A stretch of 64,000 nucleotides of DNA from Gilliamella sp. wkB178 (lineage in GTDB: Bacteria; Pseudomonadota; Gammaproteobacteria; Enterobacterales; Orbaceae): the NCBI RefSeq assembly GCF_001690705.1, contig NZ_LZGK01000013.1:1-64000 (forward strand), read 5' to 3'. Numbering within the stretch: the stretch's first letter is position 1; every line of letters starts with the position of its first letter. The notes beneath the pieces are model-generated. The model was given only the letters and a program-made list of their open reading frames with translations, ran no database searches and had not been told where the DNA came from. Shown piece after piece: positions 1-10,421 of the stretch. Both the position numbers and the translations under genes were made by a program.

Positions 1-600
<600 letters not shown>

Positions 601-724
601 ACAACTCGGAGTTGTTTTGGTGCGCGAATAAAGAATATAAAACAGTTTGTTCCGGATTGGAGTTGGTGTGTTGTAGTTAACAGATAAATAACACATTGAT
701 GAAGAATAGAGAGAGTACAGGATA
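601..724 (+). other. 23S-5S spacer with processing hairpin
   Basis: This 124-nt spacer opens with a short hairpin, ACAACT-CTC-loop-AGTTGT type (601-615), followed by a run of T. It then continues as AT-rich sequence up to the 5S gene. No tRNA or ORF is seen inside it. It is probably a region of rRNA precursor processing. Confidence 0.5.
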
Positions 725-843
725 TGTCTGGCGGTAATAGCGCGGTGGTCCCACCTGACCCCATGCCGAACTCAGAAGTGAAACGCCGTAGTGCCGATGG
801 TAGTGTGGGTATTACCCATGTGAGAGTAGGGTGCCGCCAGACT
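725..843 (+). rRNA. rrf: 5S ribosomal RNA
   Basis: The 5S rRNA gene is recognised from near identity with E. coli 5S over the core (GGTCCCACCTGACCCCATGC and GAACTCAGAAGTGAAACG). The ends are set by the terminal helix, in which TGTCTGGCGG pairs with CCGCCAGACT. The length of about 119 nt is normal. It is co-transcribed with the 23S gene and the two tRNAs that follow. Confidence 0.97.
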
Positions 844-882
844 TTTAAATTAAATAGTAGTAAAATACATACCAAATTCGGT

Positions 883-959
883 GGAGCGGTAGTTCAGTTG
901 GTTAGAATACCTGCCTGTCACGCAGGGGGTCGCGGGTTCGAGCCCCGTCCGTTCCGCCA
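883..959 (+). tRNA. aspT: tRNA-Asp (GTC)
   Basis: This 77-nt tRNA has an encoded CCA end, anticodon GTC in the loop CTGTCAC, and a standard T-loop GGTTCGAGCC. It is almost identical to E. coli tRNA-Asp. It is the first of two tRNAs at the distal end of the rRNA operon, where E. coli rrnC also carries aspT. Confidence 0.98.
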
Positions 960-967
960 CCTTATTT

Positions 968-1043
968 AGGGGCGTAGTTCAATTGGTAGAGCACCGGTCT
1001 CCAAAACCGGGTGTTGGGAGTTCGAGACTCTCCGCCCCTGCCA
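968..1043 (+). tRNA. trpT: tRNA-Trp (CCA)
   Basis: This 76-nt tRNA has the anticodon CCA in the loop CTCCAAA, an encoded 3' CCA, and near identity with E. coli tRNA-Trp. It lies 8 nt after tRNA-Asp and closes the rRNA operon, as trpT does in E. coli rrnC. Confidence 0.98.
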
Positions 1044-1110
1044 TATATCAATGATTTGCTTTAATTTTGACCAATCAGTTAAATCTATCTATATAAATCA
1101 CAGAAAAATG

Positions 1111-1138
1111 TTTACAGATTAACTCAGTTAATTATAAT
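1111..1138 (+). promoter_or_regulatory. Predicted sigma70 promoter of maoP
   Basis: TTTACA (1111-1116) and TATAAT (1133-1138) are separated by 16 bp and lie about 40 bp before the maoP start codon. The match is good, but no transcription start has been measured. The 1044-1178 spacer would also be the natural place for the maoS target site described beside maoP in E. coli; I cannot recall its sequence well enough to call it. Confidence 0.55.
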
Positions 1139-1178
1139 TCCCGCCCAACTATGTATACAACAACCTAGAGGATAGAAA

Positions 1179-1517
1179 ATGGCTGAGAGTTTTGTAAGTC
1201 AACAACGTTTTTTTGATAATAAAAATTATCCAAGAGGATTTTCTCGTCATGGTGATTTTACTATTAAAGAAGCTCAAATTTTAGAAAAATATGGTTGTGC
1301 CTTTAAAGATCTTGATGCAGAAACAAGAAAACCTACTACCGCAGAAGAGAAATCATTTGTTTCTGTGTGTAAAGGTAAAAAGGAAGCATCTACAGACTTT
1401 GAGAAAGTATGGCTTAAGTATCTTGCTAGTATAAATAAACCAAAACGTTTTCATACATTATCTGGAGGTAAACCTCAAGTTGATGTTAGTGATGATTTTG
1501 TTGATAATGACGACTAA
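1179..1517 (+). CDS. maoP: Macrodomain Ori organisation protein MaoP
   Basis: This 112-residue protein has the same length as E. coli MaoP (YifE, DUF413). It shares the opening MAESF, the block [17 protein letters not shown], and the C-terminal [14 protein letters not shown] followed by an acidic tail. In E. coli, MaoP acts with the maoS site to organise the Ori macrodomain. The ATG has a GAGGA ribosome-binding site 7 nt upstream. In E. coli the same interval between trpT and comM also holds the divergent regulator gene hdfR, which is absent here. The gene is convergent with comM, leaving only 6 nt between them. Confidence 0.95.
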   Translation: MAESFVSQQRFFDNKNYPRGFSRHGDFTIKEAQILEKYGCAFKDLDAETRKPTTAEEKSFVSVCKGKKEASTDFEKVWLKYLASINKPKRFHTLSGGKPQVDVSDDFVDNDD

Positions 1518-1523
1518 ACTTTT

Positions 1524-3047
1524 TTAGCCAATATTTTTGTGTAATTGAATTAGTAAACGATCCATAGAACGATAACTTAAAGCTTCTGAGAGATGTTTTC
1601 GTTCTATAGTTTCTGATAAATCTAAGTCCGCTATAGTACGCGATACTTTCAATATGCGATGCCATGCTCTAGCAGAAAGTCCTAATTTTATTAAAGCTTG
1701 TTCTAAATAATCACTATCGGCATCAGATAATTGACAATAAAGTTGAATTTCTTTCGACATTAATTGGCTATTTAGTTTCTTACCTCTTTTTAATTGTTTT
1801 TCTCTACTTTGTAAAACTCGCATTTTTATTGATTGTGTCGATTCAGATTGAATTGTTTTTTTGCTTAATGTTCCTTGTGGTAATAAAGGTACTTCGATAG
1901 AAAGATCAAATCTATCCAAAAATGGTCCTGAAAGTCGATTTAAATAGCGAATAATTTGTTGGGGAGTGGTGCGGTTATGTGTCCCTTGATAATGTCCTGT
2001 TGGACTTGGATTCATCGCTGCTATAAGTTGAAATTTAGCTGGAAACTTGATTTTAGCATTGGCTCTTGAAATAGTGATTTCGCCAGATTCAATCGGTTCT
2101 CGTAATGCATCTAAAACTTTACGATCAAATTCAGGTAATTCATCTAAAAAAAGAATACCATTATGTGCGAGAGATATTTCTCCTGGTTTAGGAAGACTAC
2201 CACCACCAACGAGTGCCGCCGGGGATGAGCTGTGGTGAGGTGATCTAAAAGGTCGTTTACGCCAGTTCTTGATCGAACCATTTAAGCTAACTAAACTCGT
2301 TATTGCAGCACTTTCAAGTGCCTCGTTATCAGTTAAAGGAGGCAATAAAGAAGTTAAACGTGTTGCCAACATTGTTTTACCTGTTCCCGGTGGACCGATT
2401 AATAGTAAATTGTGGCCTCCAGCAGCAGCAATTTCTAAAGCCCTTTTGGCATGTTCTTGACCAATTACATCTTCTAAGTTAGCTTGTTGGTTCTCAGTAT
2501 CTTGATATTCACGATATTCAACACTAGGCAAATTAAATTGTTTAAATAAATATTGACATAATTCAGATAAGTTATTAGTAATTAAAGTATTATTATCATG
2601 AATTAACGAAATTTCAGATTGATTTTCAGCAGCAATAATTAGTGTTCTATTTTTTCTTTTAGATGAAAGTGCAGCAGGAATCGCTCCTTTTACAGCTCTT
2701 ATATCCCCTGAAAGTGCTAATTCACCTAAAAATTCGTATTGCGCTATATGTTCTGTTGGAATTTGTTCAGTTGCTGCGAGAATAGCAACAGCGATTGGCA
2801 GATCAAAACGACTCCCTTCTTTAGGTAAATCTGCAGGAGAAAGATTTACAGTAATTTTTTTGGAAGGAAACGTAAATCCACTATTAATAATGGCACTACG
2901 TACACGGTCTTTTGCTTCTTTAACCGTAGTTTCAGGCAAACCTACTAAAACAAAACCCGGTAAACCATTACTGATGTGGACTTCAACATTAATTTGCGGC
3001 GCCTGAATACCAAAGGAAGCTCTAGTGTAGATAATTGCAAGTGACAT
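1524..3047 (-). CDS. comM: ComM/YifB family AAA+ Mg-chelatase-like protein
   Basis: This 507-residue protein matches E. coli YifB/ComM along its whole length. The N-terminal Lon-protease-like (ChlI) domain (residues 1-~190) contains VGLPETTVKEAKDRVRSA. The AAA+ domain has Walker A GPPGTGKT at 218-225 and the Walker B-like FLDELPEF. The C-terminal Mg-chelatase domain carries SARAWHRILKVSRTIADL. In Haemophilus and Vibrio, ComM is a hexameric helicase that promotes branch migration during natural transformation. It is conserved in many non-competent species, where its role is less clear. Synteny with maoP is as in E. coli. Confidence 0.95.
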   Translation of the reverse strand: MSLAIIYTRASFGIQAPQINVEVHISNGLPGFVLVGLPETTVKEAKDRVRSAIINSGFTFPSKKITVNLSPADLPKEGSRFDLPIAVAILAATEQIPTEHIAQYEFLGELALSGDIRAVKGAIPAALSSKRKNRTLIIAAENQSEISLIHDNNTLITNNLSELCQYLFKQFNLPSVEYREYQDTENQQANLEDVIGQEHAKRALEIAAAGGHNLLLIGPPGTGKTMLATRLTSLLPPLTDNEALESAAITSLVSLNGSIKNWRKRPFRSPHHSSSPAALVGGGSLPKPGEISLAHNGILFLDELPEFDRKVLDALREPIESGEITISRANAKIKFPAKFQLIAAMNPSPTGHYQGTHNRTTPQQIIRYLNRLSGPFLDRFDLSIEVPLLPQGTLSKKTIQSESTQSIKMRVLQSREKQLKRGKKLNSQLMSKEIQLYCQLSDADSDYLEQALIKLGLSARAWHRILKVSRTIADLDLSETIERKHLSEALSYRSMDRLLIQLHKNIG

Positions 3048-3174
3048 AATATGGATAATCTGTGTCTTTAAAATATTGGTATAATAATTTCCTTATACTA
3101 AGGAATAGATAAAATCTGTCACTCTTGAGAACAATCTTCCATTAAGAATTGTGATTTTGCAAAAATTAACAATT

Positions 3175-3969
3175 TTATTGATTAGCAAATAATTTTGTAA
3201 TCAATAAAGATATAAAAAATAAACAAGTGTTAGTTAATACAACAGTAGGTCCCGTTGGTGTATCATAAATAAAAGAAAAGTATAAACCGCCAACAATTGA
3301 TAGCATCCCTAATATTATTGCAATTAAAGCCATATTTTCAGGAGTTTTAGAATAATACTTTGCGGTAGCAGCTGGGATAATGAGTAATGATGTAATGATA
3401 AGTGCTCCTACAAACTTCATTGCTATACCAATTGTTAATGCTAACAAAAGGGTTAAAAGTAGTTTAGTAAATTGTATATTAATCCCATCACTAAAAGCCA
3501 ATTCTTCACTGACAGTGATAAATAAAAAGTGATTCCAACGCCAAATTAATAAAAAGCCTATTACGAGTACACAACCAGCAATTTGATAAACTTCTGTCAT
3601 GGTTACCGATAAAAGATCACCAAATAGATAACCCATTAAATCAACCCTAATATTTTTCATTAAACTAATCACGACTATGCCTAGTGATAATGCACTATGT
3701 GCCAAAATACCTAGTAATGTATCAATAGGAAGCTGTTTTTGAGATTCCAACCAAAGTAATCCGATAGCTAACATAAGAGTAACAAAAATTACCGCATAAA
3801 ATAGATTAATATGTAGTAAGAAACCGAAAGCAATCCCTAATAAAGCCGCATGGGATAATGTATCGCCAAAATAAGACATTCTGCGCCAAACCACAAAAGT
3901 ACCCAAAGGTCCAGTTACCATGGTTAAACATAATCCCGCTAATAATGAAGGTAATAATAGCTCAATCAT
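3175..3969 (-). CDS. znuB: Zinc ABC transporter permease ZnuB
   Basis: This 264-residue polytopic protein belongs to the ABC-3 metal permease family, with about 7-8 hydrophobic segments. Family landmarks are [26 protein letters not shown] near the N-terminus and [15 protein letters not shown] in the second half. E. coli ZnuB is 261 residues. It is the membrane channel of the high-affinity ZnuABC zinc importer. Its start overlaps the end of znuC by 8 bp, so the two are translated as a coupled pair, transcribed away from znuA. Confidence 0.95.
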   Translation of the reverse strand: MIELLLPSLLAGLCLTMVTGPLGTFVVWRRMSYFGDTLSHAALLGIAFGFLLHINLFYAVIFVTLMLAIGLLWLESQKQLPIDTLLGILAHSALSLGIVVISLMKNIRVDLMGYLFGDLLSVTMTEVYQIAGCVLVIGFLLIWRWNHFLFITVSEELAFSDGINIQFTKLLLTLLLALTIGIAMKFVGALIITSLLIIPAATAKYYSKTPENMALIAIILGMLSIVGGLYFSFIYDTPTGPTVVLTNTCLFFISLLITKLFANQ

Positions 3970-4747
3970 TCTGCTTCCCTTGTTCTATATTAGGTAAAAT
4001 AATGTGTTTTGCATTGTCATGAATATTTTTACAACAATCATGTTGATGGTTATGATGATGTTGATAAACAGCAATACTAGTAGCACCTTGTGGACCAAAA
4101 AGAGCAATAAACTCAGGATCATTCGATACAATAGCAGGGGTACCAGAACAGCAGATATGATGATTTAAACAAATGACTTCGTCGGTTTTGGCCATAACCA
4201 AATGAAGATCATGAGAAACCATCAGCACACCACAATTGAACTGAGTTCTCGCATTAGCAATTAGATCATATAATAGGATTTGACCATTAACATCCACACC
4301 TTGTGTAGGTTCATCAAGAATAAGTAATTGTGGGTGTTTAGCCAATGCTTGAGCAAGTAATACCCGTTGTAACTCGCCACCGGATAATTGATGCATAGAT
4401 TTATTAAATAAATAATCAGCATTTACCATTGATAGTATACTGATGATATCGTTATCTTTTAGTAGCTTATTTAATTGCATAAAGCGTTTAACAGTAATGG
4501 GTAAAGTAGGATTTAAATTTATTGATTGAGGTACATAACCAATAGTTAAATAAGGAGCACGATTAATAGTTCCAGAAGTAAGCGGGATTAAACCTAGAAT
4601 AACTTTAACCAAAGTTGATTTCCCGGCACCATTTGGTCCAATTAATGTAATAATTTGCTTAGGACTAACTGTTAATGAAATATCATCTAATATTTTTTGT
4701 TTATTGATTACAACACTAACATTATCAAGAGAAATTAATCGAGACAC
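3962..4747 (-). CDS. znuC: Zinc ABC transporter ATPase ZnuC
   Basis: This 261-residue ABC ATPase has Walker [10 protein letters not shown], signature LSGGELQRV, Walker [13 protein letters not shown] and an H-loop MVSHDLH. It carries the His-rich C-terminal tail common in ZnuC ([10 protein letters not shown]), probably zinc-binding. It powers zinc import through ZnuB. It is the first gene of the leftward znuCB operon; its start lies about 30 bp from the Zur-box-like palindrome that it shares with znuA. Confidence 0.95.
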   Translation of the reverse strand: MSRLISLDNVSVVINKQKILDDISLTVSPKQIITLIGPNGAGKSTLVKVILGLIPLTSGTINRAPYLTIGYVPQSINLNPTLPITVKRFMQLNKLLKDNDIISILSMVNADYLFNKSMHQLSGGELQRVLLAQALAKHPQLLILDEPTQGVDVNGQILLYDLIANARTQFNCGVLMVSHDLHLVMAKTDEVICLNHHICCSGTPAIVSNDPEFIALFGPQGATSIAVYQHHHNHQHDCCKNIHDNAKHIILPNIEQGKQND

Positions 4748-4777
4748 GGCAATGATAATCCTTGTTCATTTGTATGT

Positions 4778-4796
4778 TATGTTATATTATAACATA
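4778..4796. promoter_or_regulatory. Zur box between znuC and znuA
   Basis: This 19-bp dyad is built on the arms ATGTTATA and TATAACAT around a single central T (4787), extended by one more T/A pair. It matches the core of the E. coli Zur operator (ATGTTATA-W-TATAACAT) exactly. Its place midway between the divergent znuCB and znuA starts implies zinc-dependent repression of both units by Zur. A zur gene is not in this window. Confidence 0.9.
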
Positions 4797-4840
4797 TATA
4801 AATCATATTCCAGTACATTTCATAATCATTGGATAATAAT

Positions 4841-5785
4841 GTGAAAAAATATATAGTCATTAATTTTAAACAACTAGTTCAGAAAATTATAATAAGTCTT
4901 TTATCTTTGGTAATCAGTGCGGTATTTTCACTTGCTAATGCTAACGTTATTTCGTCGGTAAAGCCGATAGGTTTTATTACTGAGGCTATAACGACCGGTG
5001 TTGTTGATACTGATGTTTTATTACCTGATGGTGCATCTCCGCATACCTATTTTTTAAAACCTTCAGACTTAGTTAAGCTTAAATCTGCTGAATTGGTTAT
5101 TTGGGTTGGTGAAGATATGGAAACCTTTATGCCAACTGTTTTAAAAAATGTTGATAAACAAAAACAAATAGAATTAATGTCAGTACCAGAAATTGAAGTG
5201 TTACTGCAAACCGGTAATGAAAAACACGAAGACTCACATGATAATCATTCAGATTCTCATCATGGTGAATATGATGAACATATTTGGCTTTCACCCACAA
5301 TAGCTAAAATTATTGCTAAAACCATTCATGATAAACTTATTACACTATATCCAGATAAAAAAGCTATAATTGACCAAAACCTAAACGAATTCACTTTAAA
5401 ACTAGCCCAAACAGAACAAAACATTGCAAAAAAATTAATTAGCGTTCAAAATAAAGGGTATTTTGTGTTTCATGATGCTTACGGGTATTTTGAGTCACAG
5501 TTCGGATTAAAAAATCTAGGTAGTTTTACCATAAATCCAGCAGTACAGCCAGGTGTTCAAAAAATTTATGCTATTCAACAAGAGCTAATTGAACAAAAAG
5601 CTGTATGTGTTTTTAGAGAGCCGCAGTTTAGCCCTGCAATGATTGAAAAATTAGTGAGCGGAACCAATGTTCGCGTTGGAGAATTAAATCCATTAGGAAC
5701 GGGTATTATTCTGACAAAAGATGCATATTCACAATTTTTATTAAAATTAACACAGCAACTGTTGGATTGTTTAGATAATAATTAG
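4841..5785 (+). CDS. znuA: Zinc ABC transporter substrate-binding protein ZnuA
   Basis: This is a periplasmic zinc-binding lipoprotein-fold protein of cluster A-I (about 314 residues). An N-terminal signal peptide ends near LANA-NV. The zinc ligands are visible as H in GASPHTYFLKP, H in YDEHIWLSP and H in FVFHDAYGYFE. A His/Asp-rich loop (KHEDSHDNHSDSHHGEYDEH, about residues 130-150) is typical of ZnuA zinc scavenging. I chose GTG at 4841 because it gives a standard Lys-Lys signal peptide and has GGAT upstream. A TTG at 4829 would add four residues without a ribosome site. Zur regulation is expected from the shared operator. Confidence 0.93.
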   Translation: MKKYIVINFKQLVQKIIISLLSLVISAVFSLANANVISSVKPIGFITEAITTGVVDTDVLLPDGASPHTYFLKPSDLVKLKSAELVIWVGEDMETFMPTVLKNVDKQKQIELMSVPEIEVLLQTGNEKHEDSHDNHSDSHHGEYDEHIWLSPTIAKIIAKTIHDKLITLYPDKKAIIDQNLNEFTLKLAQTEQNIAKKLISVQNKGYFVFHDAYGYFESQFGLKNLGSFTINPAVQPGVQKIYAIQQELIEQKAVCVFREPQFSPAMIEKLVSGTNVRVGELNPLGTGIILTKDAYSQFLLKLTQQLLDCLDNN

Positions 5786-5797
5786 TTAAGGTTAATT

Positions 5798-7159
5798 TTG
5801 GCACAACAAATTAAATCCCCTAATGTTGAAAAAAATAATTTTAAAAATCCTTATTTTTCAGTATTAGGAGTCCTTGTCATTGTTATCTTATTCACCATTT
5901 TATGGCGTCCTCTTAATTTGGAACGCACGGTCTATGTTCCTTTAAATCCTCAAGCTGAAACAACAGTAACTGATAATCCGCGTTCTCCTGTAGTTGTAGG
6001 TGATGGTCAAATTGAAATGGTTGATAGTAAATCAGCCTCTAAGCAATTAACGGAATCATCTGATATTCCTGAAGATGAAATAGCTAAAGATGAACTTGAT
6101 GATATCATTGATGATAAAGATAACACGGTACAATATACCATTTCTCGTGGTGATACTTTGCATGATATTTTGATACGTTATAATGTTAATAAAAATGATA
6201 TTTATCAATTAACTACAAAATTCAAACAATTAGCAAATTTAAGAATAGGTCAACAAATTAGTTGGACTACTGATGATGCTCATAATTTACAAACTTTTAG
6301 TTGGACCATTTCAAGCAATAATATACGTATATATGAAAAATCAGGGGATAAATTTGTTGAAAGTTCAGAAACGGCAGATGGTGTTCCTCAAGATATAGTC
6401 ATTAAAGGTGAAATTAAATCTAATTTTGTAGCAGATGCGCGTAAGAGCGGATTGACAAGTAGTGAAATAGGTATTATTACTCGAGCATTACAATGGCGAT
6501 TAGATTTTAGACGTTTACAAATTGGTGATAAATTTTTGGTGTTATTATCACGAGAAATGCATGGTAAACGTTTATCTAATAGCCAATTATTAGGTGTTCG
6601 CATTAAAAATGGTAGCAAAGATTATTATGCAATTTTAGCTGATGATGGTAAGTATTATGATGTAAATGGTGCTAGCTTAGCGCAAAGTTTTGTGCGTTAT
6701 CCACTATCAAAGCGTGCGCGTGTATCCTCAGGTTTTAATCCGCGCCGTTTACATCCAATAACTGGACAAGTAACCCCGCATAATGGTGTCGATTTTGCTG
6801 TATCGCGGGGGACGCCAGTTTTATCTGTTGGTAATGGTGAAGTGGTTATTGCTAAATATAGTGGATCAGCAGGTAATTATATTGCTATTCGGCATGGGCG
6901 CCAGTATATGACCACCTATATGCATTTAGATAAAATCTTAGTAAAACCTGGTCAACAAGTTAAGCAAGGGGATAAAATTGCCTTATCTGGGAATACCGGG
7001 CGTTCTACAGGGCCGCATTTACATTTCGAGTTACATATCAATAATAAACCAGTAAATCCATTAACTGCTAGTTTACCAATTTCGGAAGGTTTAACCGGTA
7101 AATCTAAAAATGCATTTATAGCAAAAGTTAAAAATATTAAATCACAGCTTAGCTTTTAA
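5798..7159 (+). CDS. mepM: Murein DD-endopeptidase MepM
   Basis: This 453-residue envelope protein has an N-terminal membrane anchor (about residues 23-40), an acidic linker, a LysM-type peptidoglycan-binding region (YTISRGDTLHDILIRYNV, about 108-155) and a C-terminal M23 zinc metallopeptidase domain. The catalytic motifs HNGVDFA and GPHLHFELH are intact. E. coli MepM (440 residues) cleaves D-Ala-mDAP cross-links during wall growth. Position downstream of znuA matches E. coli, so zinc supply and a zinc endopeptidase are adjacent. The start is a TTG with GTTAAGG 7 nt upstream; no better in-frame ATG is available. Confidence 0.93.
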   Translation: MAQQIKSPNVEKNNFKNPYFSVLGVLVIVILFTILWRPLNLERTVYVPLNPQAETTVTDNPRSPVVVGDGQIEMVDSKSASKQLTESSDIPEDEIAKDELDDIIDDKDNTVQYTISRGDTLHDILIRYNVNKNDIYQLTTKFKQLANLRIGQQISWTTDDAHNLQTFSWTISSNNIRIYEKSGDKFVESSETADGVPQDIVIKGEIKSNFVADARKSGLTSSEIGIITRALQWRLDFRRLQIGDKFLVLLSREMHGKRLSNSQLLGVRIKNGSKDYYAILADDGKYYDVNGASLAQSFVRYPLSKRARVSSGFNPRRLHPITGQVTPHNGVDFAVSRGTPVLSVGNGEVVIAKYSGSAGNYIAIRHGRQYMTTYMHLDKILVKPGQQVKQGDKIALSGNTGRSTGPHLHFELHINNKPVNPLTASLPISEGLTGKSKNAFIAKVKNIKSQLSF

Positions 7160-7172
7160 TATTGTTTTTATT

Positions 7173-7203
7173 CAAACGTTAGCCTTACCTGAAATATCTT
7201 TAC
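7173..7203 (-). repeat. Dispersed 31-bp intergenic repeat, copy 1
   Basis: This is one copy of an intergenic repeat found five times in the window (the others are at 15532, 35626, 47649 and 59672). Read on the plus strand it carries the left block AAACGT, the centre CCTGAAA and the right block ATCTTTAC. It sits between mepM and mrcB. The strand label is arbitrary: copies starting with GT-AAGATG are called plus. Confidence 0.6.
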
Positions 7204-7264
7204 AAAAAGAACACAGATATATCGCATATAAATTGTGTTATTATAAGTCAGTTTATTATGAATA

Positions 7265-9601
7265 TTGAATACTAGGTGTGGTTTGAAAAAGTCAACTAAA
7301 TCAACTCAAAAAGACAAAAAAATAAAAAAACGGACACTCTCAAGACGATTGTGGTCACTATTATTTAAACTATTTCTAATTTTTGTTGCTGTAACAGTAG
7401 TGTACGGTATTTATCTTGATCAACAAATCAAAGAAAGAATTGATGGTAATGTTTGGGAATTACCGGCTGCTGTTTATGGACAAATTATTGATTTGGAACC
7501 TGATAGTGAATATAGCTTGAACGATATAGTAACAATGCTAGTCGGTGCGCAATATCGTCAGCAAGATACCAAAGCAACAAGGCCTGGTGAATTTATTGTT
7601 AGTAATGATAGTGTCGAAATTTATCGTCGCCCATTTACTTTCCCTGATGGTGAAGAACAAGCATTTCGCGTCAAAATTACCTTTTATGATAATCGTATTG
7701 ACCGTATTACTAATTTAGATACGGGGCGCGATTTTGGATTACTTAAAATTGATCCTAAATTGATTACTATGATGCATTCACCTAATGGTGAGCAGCGATT
7801 ATTTGTACCATTAAAAGAGTTTCCGGATTCGTTGCTACAAACATTGGTGGCAACGGAAGATAAAAGATTTTATGAACATCATGGTGTAAGTCTTTACTCT
7901 ATTGGAAGAGCAATTTTTGTTAACTTAACTACTGGGCGAACAGAAGGGGGAAGTACCTTAACTCAGCAGACGGTTAAAAATCTCTTTTTAACTAATGAAC
8001 GTAGCCTAAGCCGTAAAATACGTGAAGCTTATATGGCAATAATATTAGAGTCTCGTTATAGTAAAGAACGTATTTTAGAACTTTATTTGAATGAGGTGTA
8101 TTTTGGTCAAGCTGGAAGTGAAGAGATCCATGGTTTTCCACTAGCAAGTCTTTATTATTTTGGTCGACCGGTAAACGAACTCACCTTAGATCAGCAAGCA
8201 GTACTAGTTGGTATGGTAAAAGGTGCTTCATTATATAATCCATGGACCCAGCCACAACAGGTTATTGAGCGCCGTAATGTAGTATTGAAGTTAGCTCAGC
8301 AACAAGGAATTATTGATGAAGAGTTATATAACTTATTAAGTCAACGTCCACTTTCAGTGTTACCTAAAGGGGGCGTTATTTCGCCGCAACCGGCATTTAT
8401 GCAAGTTGTTCGTAGTGAATTGCGTAAACAATTAGGTGATCAAGCAGATCATCTTTCCGGGATGAAGATTTTTACCACATTTGATCCAGTAGCTCAATCT
8501 GCCGCAGAACAATCGGTAACCAACGAAATTGAAACCTTACGGAAATCAACGAATAAAGATTTACAAACGGCGATGGTGATTGTAAGTCGTGAAACTGGAG
8601 AAATAAGATCAATTATTGGTAGTGCCGAACCACGATATCCAGGCTATAACCGTGCATGGCTAACTCGGCGAGCGATTGGCTCGTTAGCTAAACCATCGAC
8701 TTATTTAACAGCATTAGGACAACCAGATCGTTATCAACTAAATACTTGGCTCAATGATAATCCATTATCAATCAAACTTGATAATGGCAATTATTGGGAA
8801 CCTAAAAACTTTGACCGCAAATATCGTGATCGGGTAATGTTAATTGATGCTTTAGCGCTTTCACTAAATGTTCCAACAGTTAATTTGGGCATGGCACTTG
8901 GGCTTGATGCTACTAAAAATACGCTACAAGCATTAGGAGTACCAGCTGATCGTATTCCTAATTTACCATCAAGATTACTGGGAGCTTTGGAATTAACACC
9001 ACTAGAAACAGCGCAAATGTTCCAAACTATTAGTAATAATGGTCAACGTTCGCCATTAACAATTTTACGCTATGTATTAGATGAAAAAGGCGAGTTGGTA
9101 TATCAAAATTATCCGCAGCAAATTCAGGCGGTTTCCCAACAGTCAGCTTACTTAACTACTTACGCAATGCAACAAGTAGTTGAGTCCGGTACCTCACGTT
9201 CATTAAAACCGAAATATGGTGTATTTAAATTAGCTGCTAAAACAGGTACTAGTAATGATTCGCGTGATAGTTGGTTTACGGGTATTGATGGTAAAAATGT
9301 TGCCGTAATTTGGATTGGACTTGATGATCATTCGCCAATGAAATTAACTGGGGCAACAGGGGCATTAAAAATTTATAGTGAATATTTACAAAATAATCCA
9401 CCTAAAAAACTGACATTACCAGTGCCTCAAAATATTTATATGGTACCAATTGATAGTAATGGTCGCTGGCAATGTGATAGTGGGGCAGGACGAACTTTAC
9501 CTGCGTGGACAATTAATCCGCAAAGTTTATGTTCTGGTAATAACCAATTGGTGCCTGGGCAACAAGCACCCACTTGGGTAACTGAAATGTTGAATAATTA
9601 A
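7265..9601 (+). CDS. mrcB: Penicillin-binding protein 1B (bifunctional)
   Basis: This class A PBP polymerises and cross-links peptidoglycan. It has a basic cytoplasmic tail, one membrane segment (about residues 28-50) and a UB2H-like region. The GT51 glycosyltransferase has ATEDKRFYEHHG and GGSTLTQQ. The transpeptidase has SLAK (catalytic Ser), SLN and KTGTSND. It follows E. coli PBP1b closely (844 residues there, 778 here), mostly by a shorter N- and C-terminus. The start is uncertain: TTG at 7265, or a second TTG at 7283 preceded by AGGTG. mutM follows after 10 bp. Confidence 0.95.
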   Translation: MNTRCGLKKSTKSTQKDKKIKKRTLSRRLWSLLFKLFLIFVAVTVVYGIYLDQQIKERIDGNVWELPAAVYGQIIDLEPDSEYSLNDIVTMLVGAQYRQQDTKATRPGEFIVSNDSVEIYRRPFTFPDGEEQAFRVKITFYDNRIDRITNLDTGRDFGLLKIDPKLITMMHSPNGEQRLFVPLKEFPDSLLQTLVATEDKRFYEHHGVSLYSIGRAIFVNLTTGRTEGGSTLTQQTVKNLFLTNERSLSRKIREAYMAIILESRYSKERILELYLNEVYFGQAGSEEIHGFPLASLYYFGRPVNELTLDQQAVLVGMVKGASLYNPWTQPQQVIERRNVVLKLAQQQGIIDEELYNLLSQRPLSVLPKGGVISPQPAFMQVVRSELRKQLGDQADHLSGMKIFTTFDPVAQSAAEQSVTNEIETLRKSTNKDLQTAMVIVSRETGEIRSIIGSAEPRYPGYNRAWLTRRAIGSLAKPSTYLTALGQPDRYQLNTWLNDNPLSIKLDNGNYWEPKNFDRKYRDRVMLIDALALSLNVPTVNLGMALGLDATKNTLQALGVPADRIPNLPSRLLGALELTPLETAQMFQTISNNGQRSPLTILRYVLDEKGELVYQNYPQQIQAVSQQSAYLTTYAMQQVVESGTSRSLKPKYGVFKLAAKTGTSNDSRDSWFTGIDGKNVAVIWIGLDDHSPMKLTGATGALKIYSEYLQNNPPKKLTLPVPQNIYMVPIDSNGRWQCDSGAGRTLPAWTINPQSLCSGNNQLVPGQQAPTWVTEMLNN

Positions 9602-9611
9602 GTGAAAAACT

Positions 9612-10421
9612 ATGCCTGAATTACCTGAAGTTGAAACGAGTCGACAAGGGATTTTACCTTATTTAAAGGGACAAACTATCCAACAAATCATCGTTAGACA
9701 ACCTAAACTACGTTGGCCAATTGATAAAGCAATTACACAGGCTCAAGGTCAAGTCATTTTGGATGTAAAACGAAGGGCTAAATATTTGTTATTGCAATTG
9801 ACCAACAATTGGATAGTTATTCATTTGGGTATGTCGGGTAGTTTGCGGATTTTATTAAATAAGCAAAAACCATCCAAACATGATCATGTAGATTTGGTAT
9901 TAACTAATGGAGTCATACTTCGTTATACAGACCCAAGAAGGTTTGGTTGTTGGCTATGGACAGATTCAATTGATGATGTAACTCAGTTAAAACATTTAGG
10001 GCCTGAGCCGTTAAGTGCTGAATTTTCTGCTGAATATCTGCTAGAAAAAGCTAAAAAAAGTCATAAACCAATTAAAAGTTGGATTATGGATAATCATATT
10101 GTGGTGGGAGTAGGTAATATTTACGCCTCTGAATCACTTTTTATGGCTAGAATTAATCCAAACCGCAAAGTTAGTTCTTTACAATTAATTGAATTAGAAA
10201 ATTTAGTTACAGCAATTAAGCTAGTACTTACTCAGTCAATAGAACAAGGCGGTACAACACTTAGGGATTTTTTACAATCGGATGGCAAACCTGGTTATTT
10301 TGCGCAACAATTGCAAGTTTATGGGCGAGTGGGTAAAAAATGCTTGGTTTGTTGTAGCGAAATCAAATCACAAAAAATAGGTCAACGAAATACTTTTTAC
10401 TGTATTAATTGTCAAAAATAA
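9612..10421 (+). CDS. mutM: Formamidopyrimidine-DNA glycosylase
   Basis: This is a bifunctional DNA glycosylase/AP lyase that removes 8-oxoguanine and ring-opened purines. The 269 residues equal the E. coli length. The N-terminus PELPEVET supplies the catalytic Pro2 and Glu3, HLGMSGSLR and YTDPRRFG are conserved, and the C-terminal zinc finger has four cysteines (CLVC ... CINC). It lies 10 bp after mrcB and may share its transcript. Confidence 0.97.
   Translation: MPELPEVETSRQGILPYLKGQTIQQIIVRQPKLRWPIDKAITQAQGQVILDVKRRAKYLLLQLTNNWIVIHLGMSGSLRILLNKQKPSKHDHVDLVLTNGVILRYTDPRRFGCWLWTDSIDDVTQLKHLGPEPLSAEFSAEYLLEKAKKSHKPIKSWIMDNHIVVGVGNIYASESLFMARINPNRKVSSLQLIELENLVTAIKLVLTQSIEQGGTTLRDFLQSDGKPGYFAQQLQVYGRVGKKCLVCCSEIKSQKIGQRNTFYCINCQK

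Noticed and set aside
724-969. Open frame spanning 5S rRNA and tRNA-Asp
   Set aside because: It overlaps two RNA genes almost completely and has no ribosome site; it is a by-product of RNA sequence.
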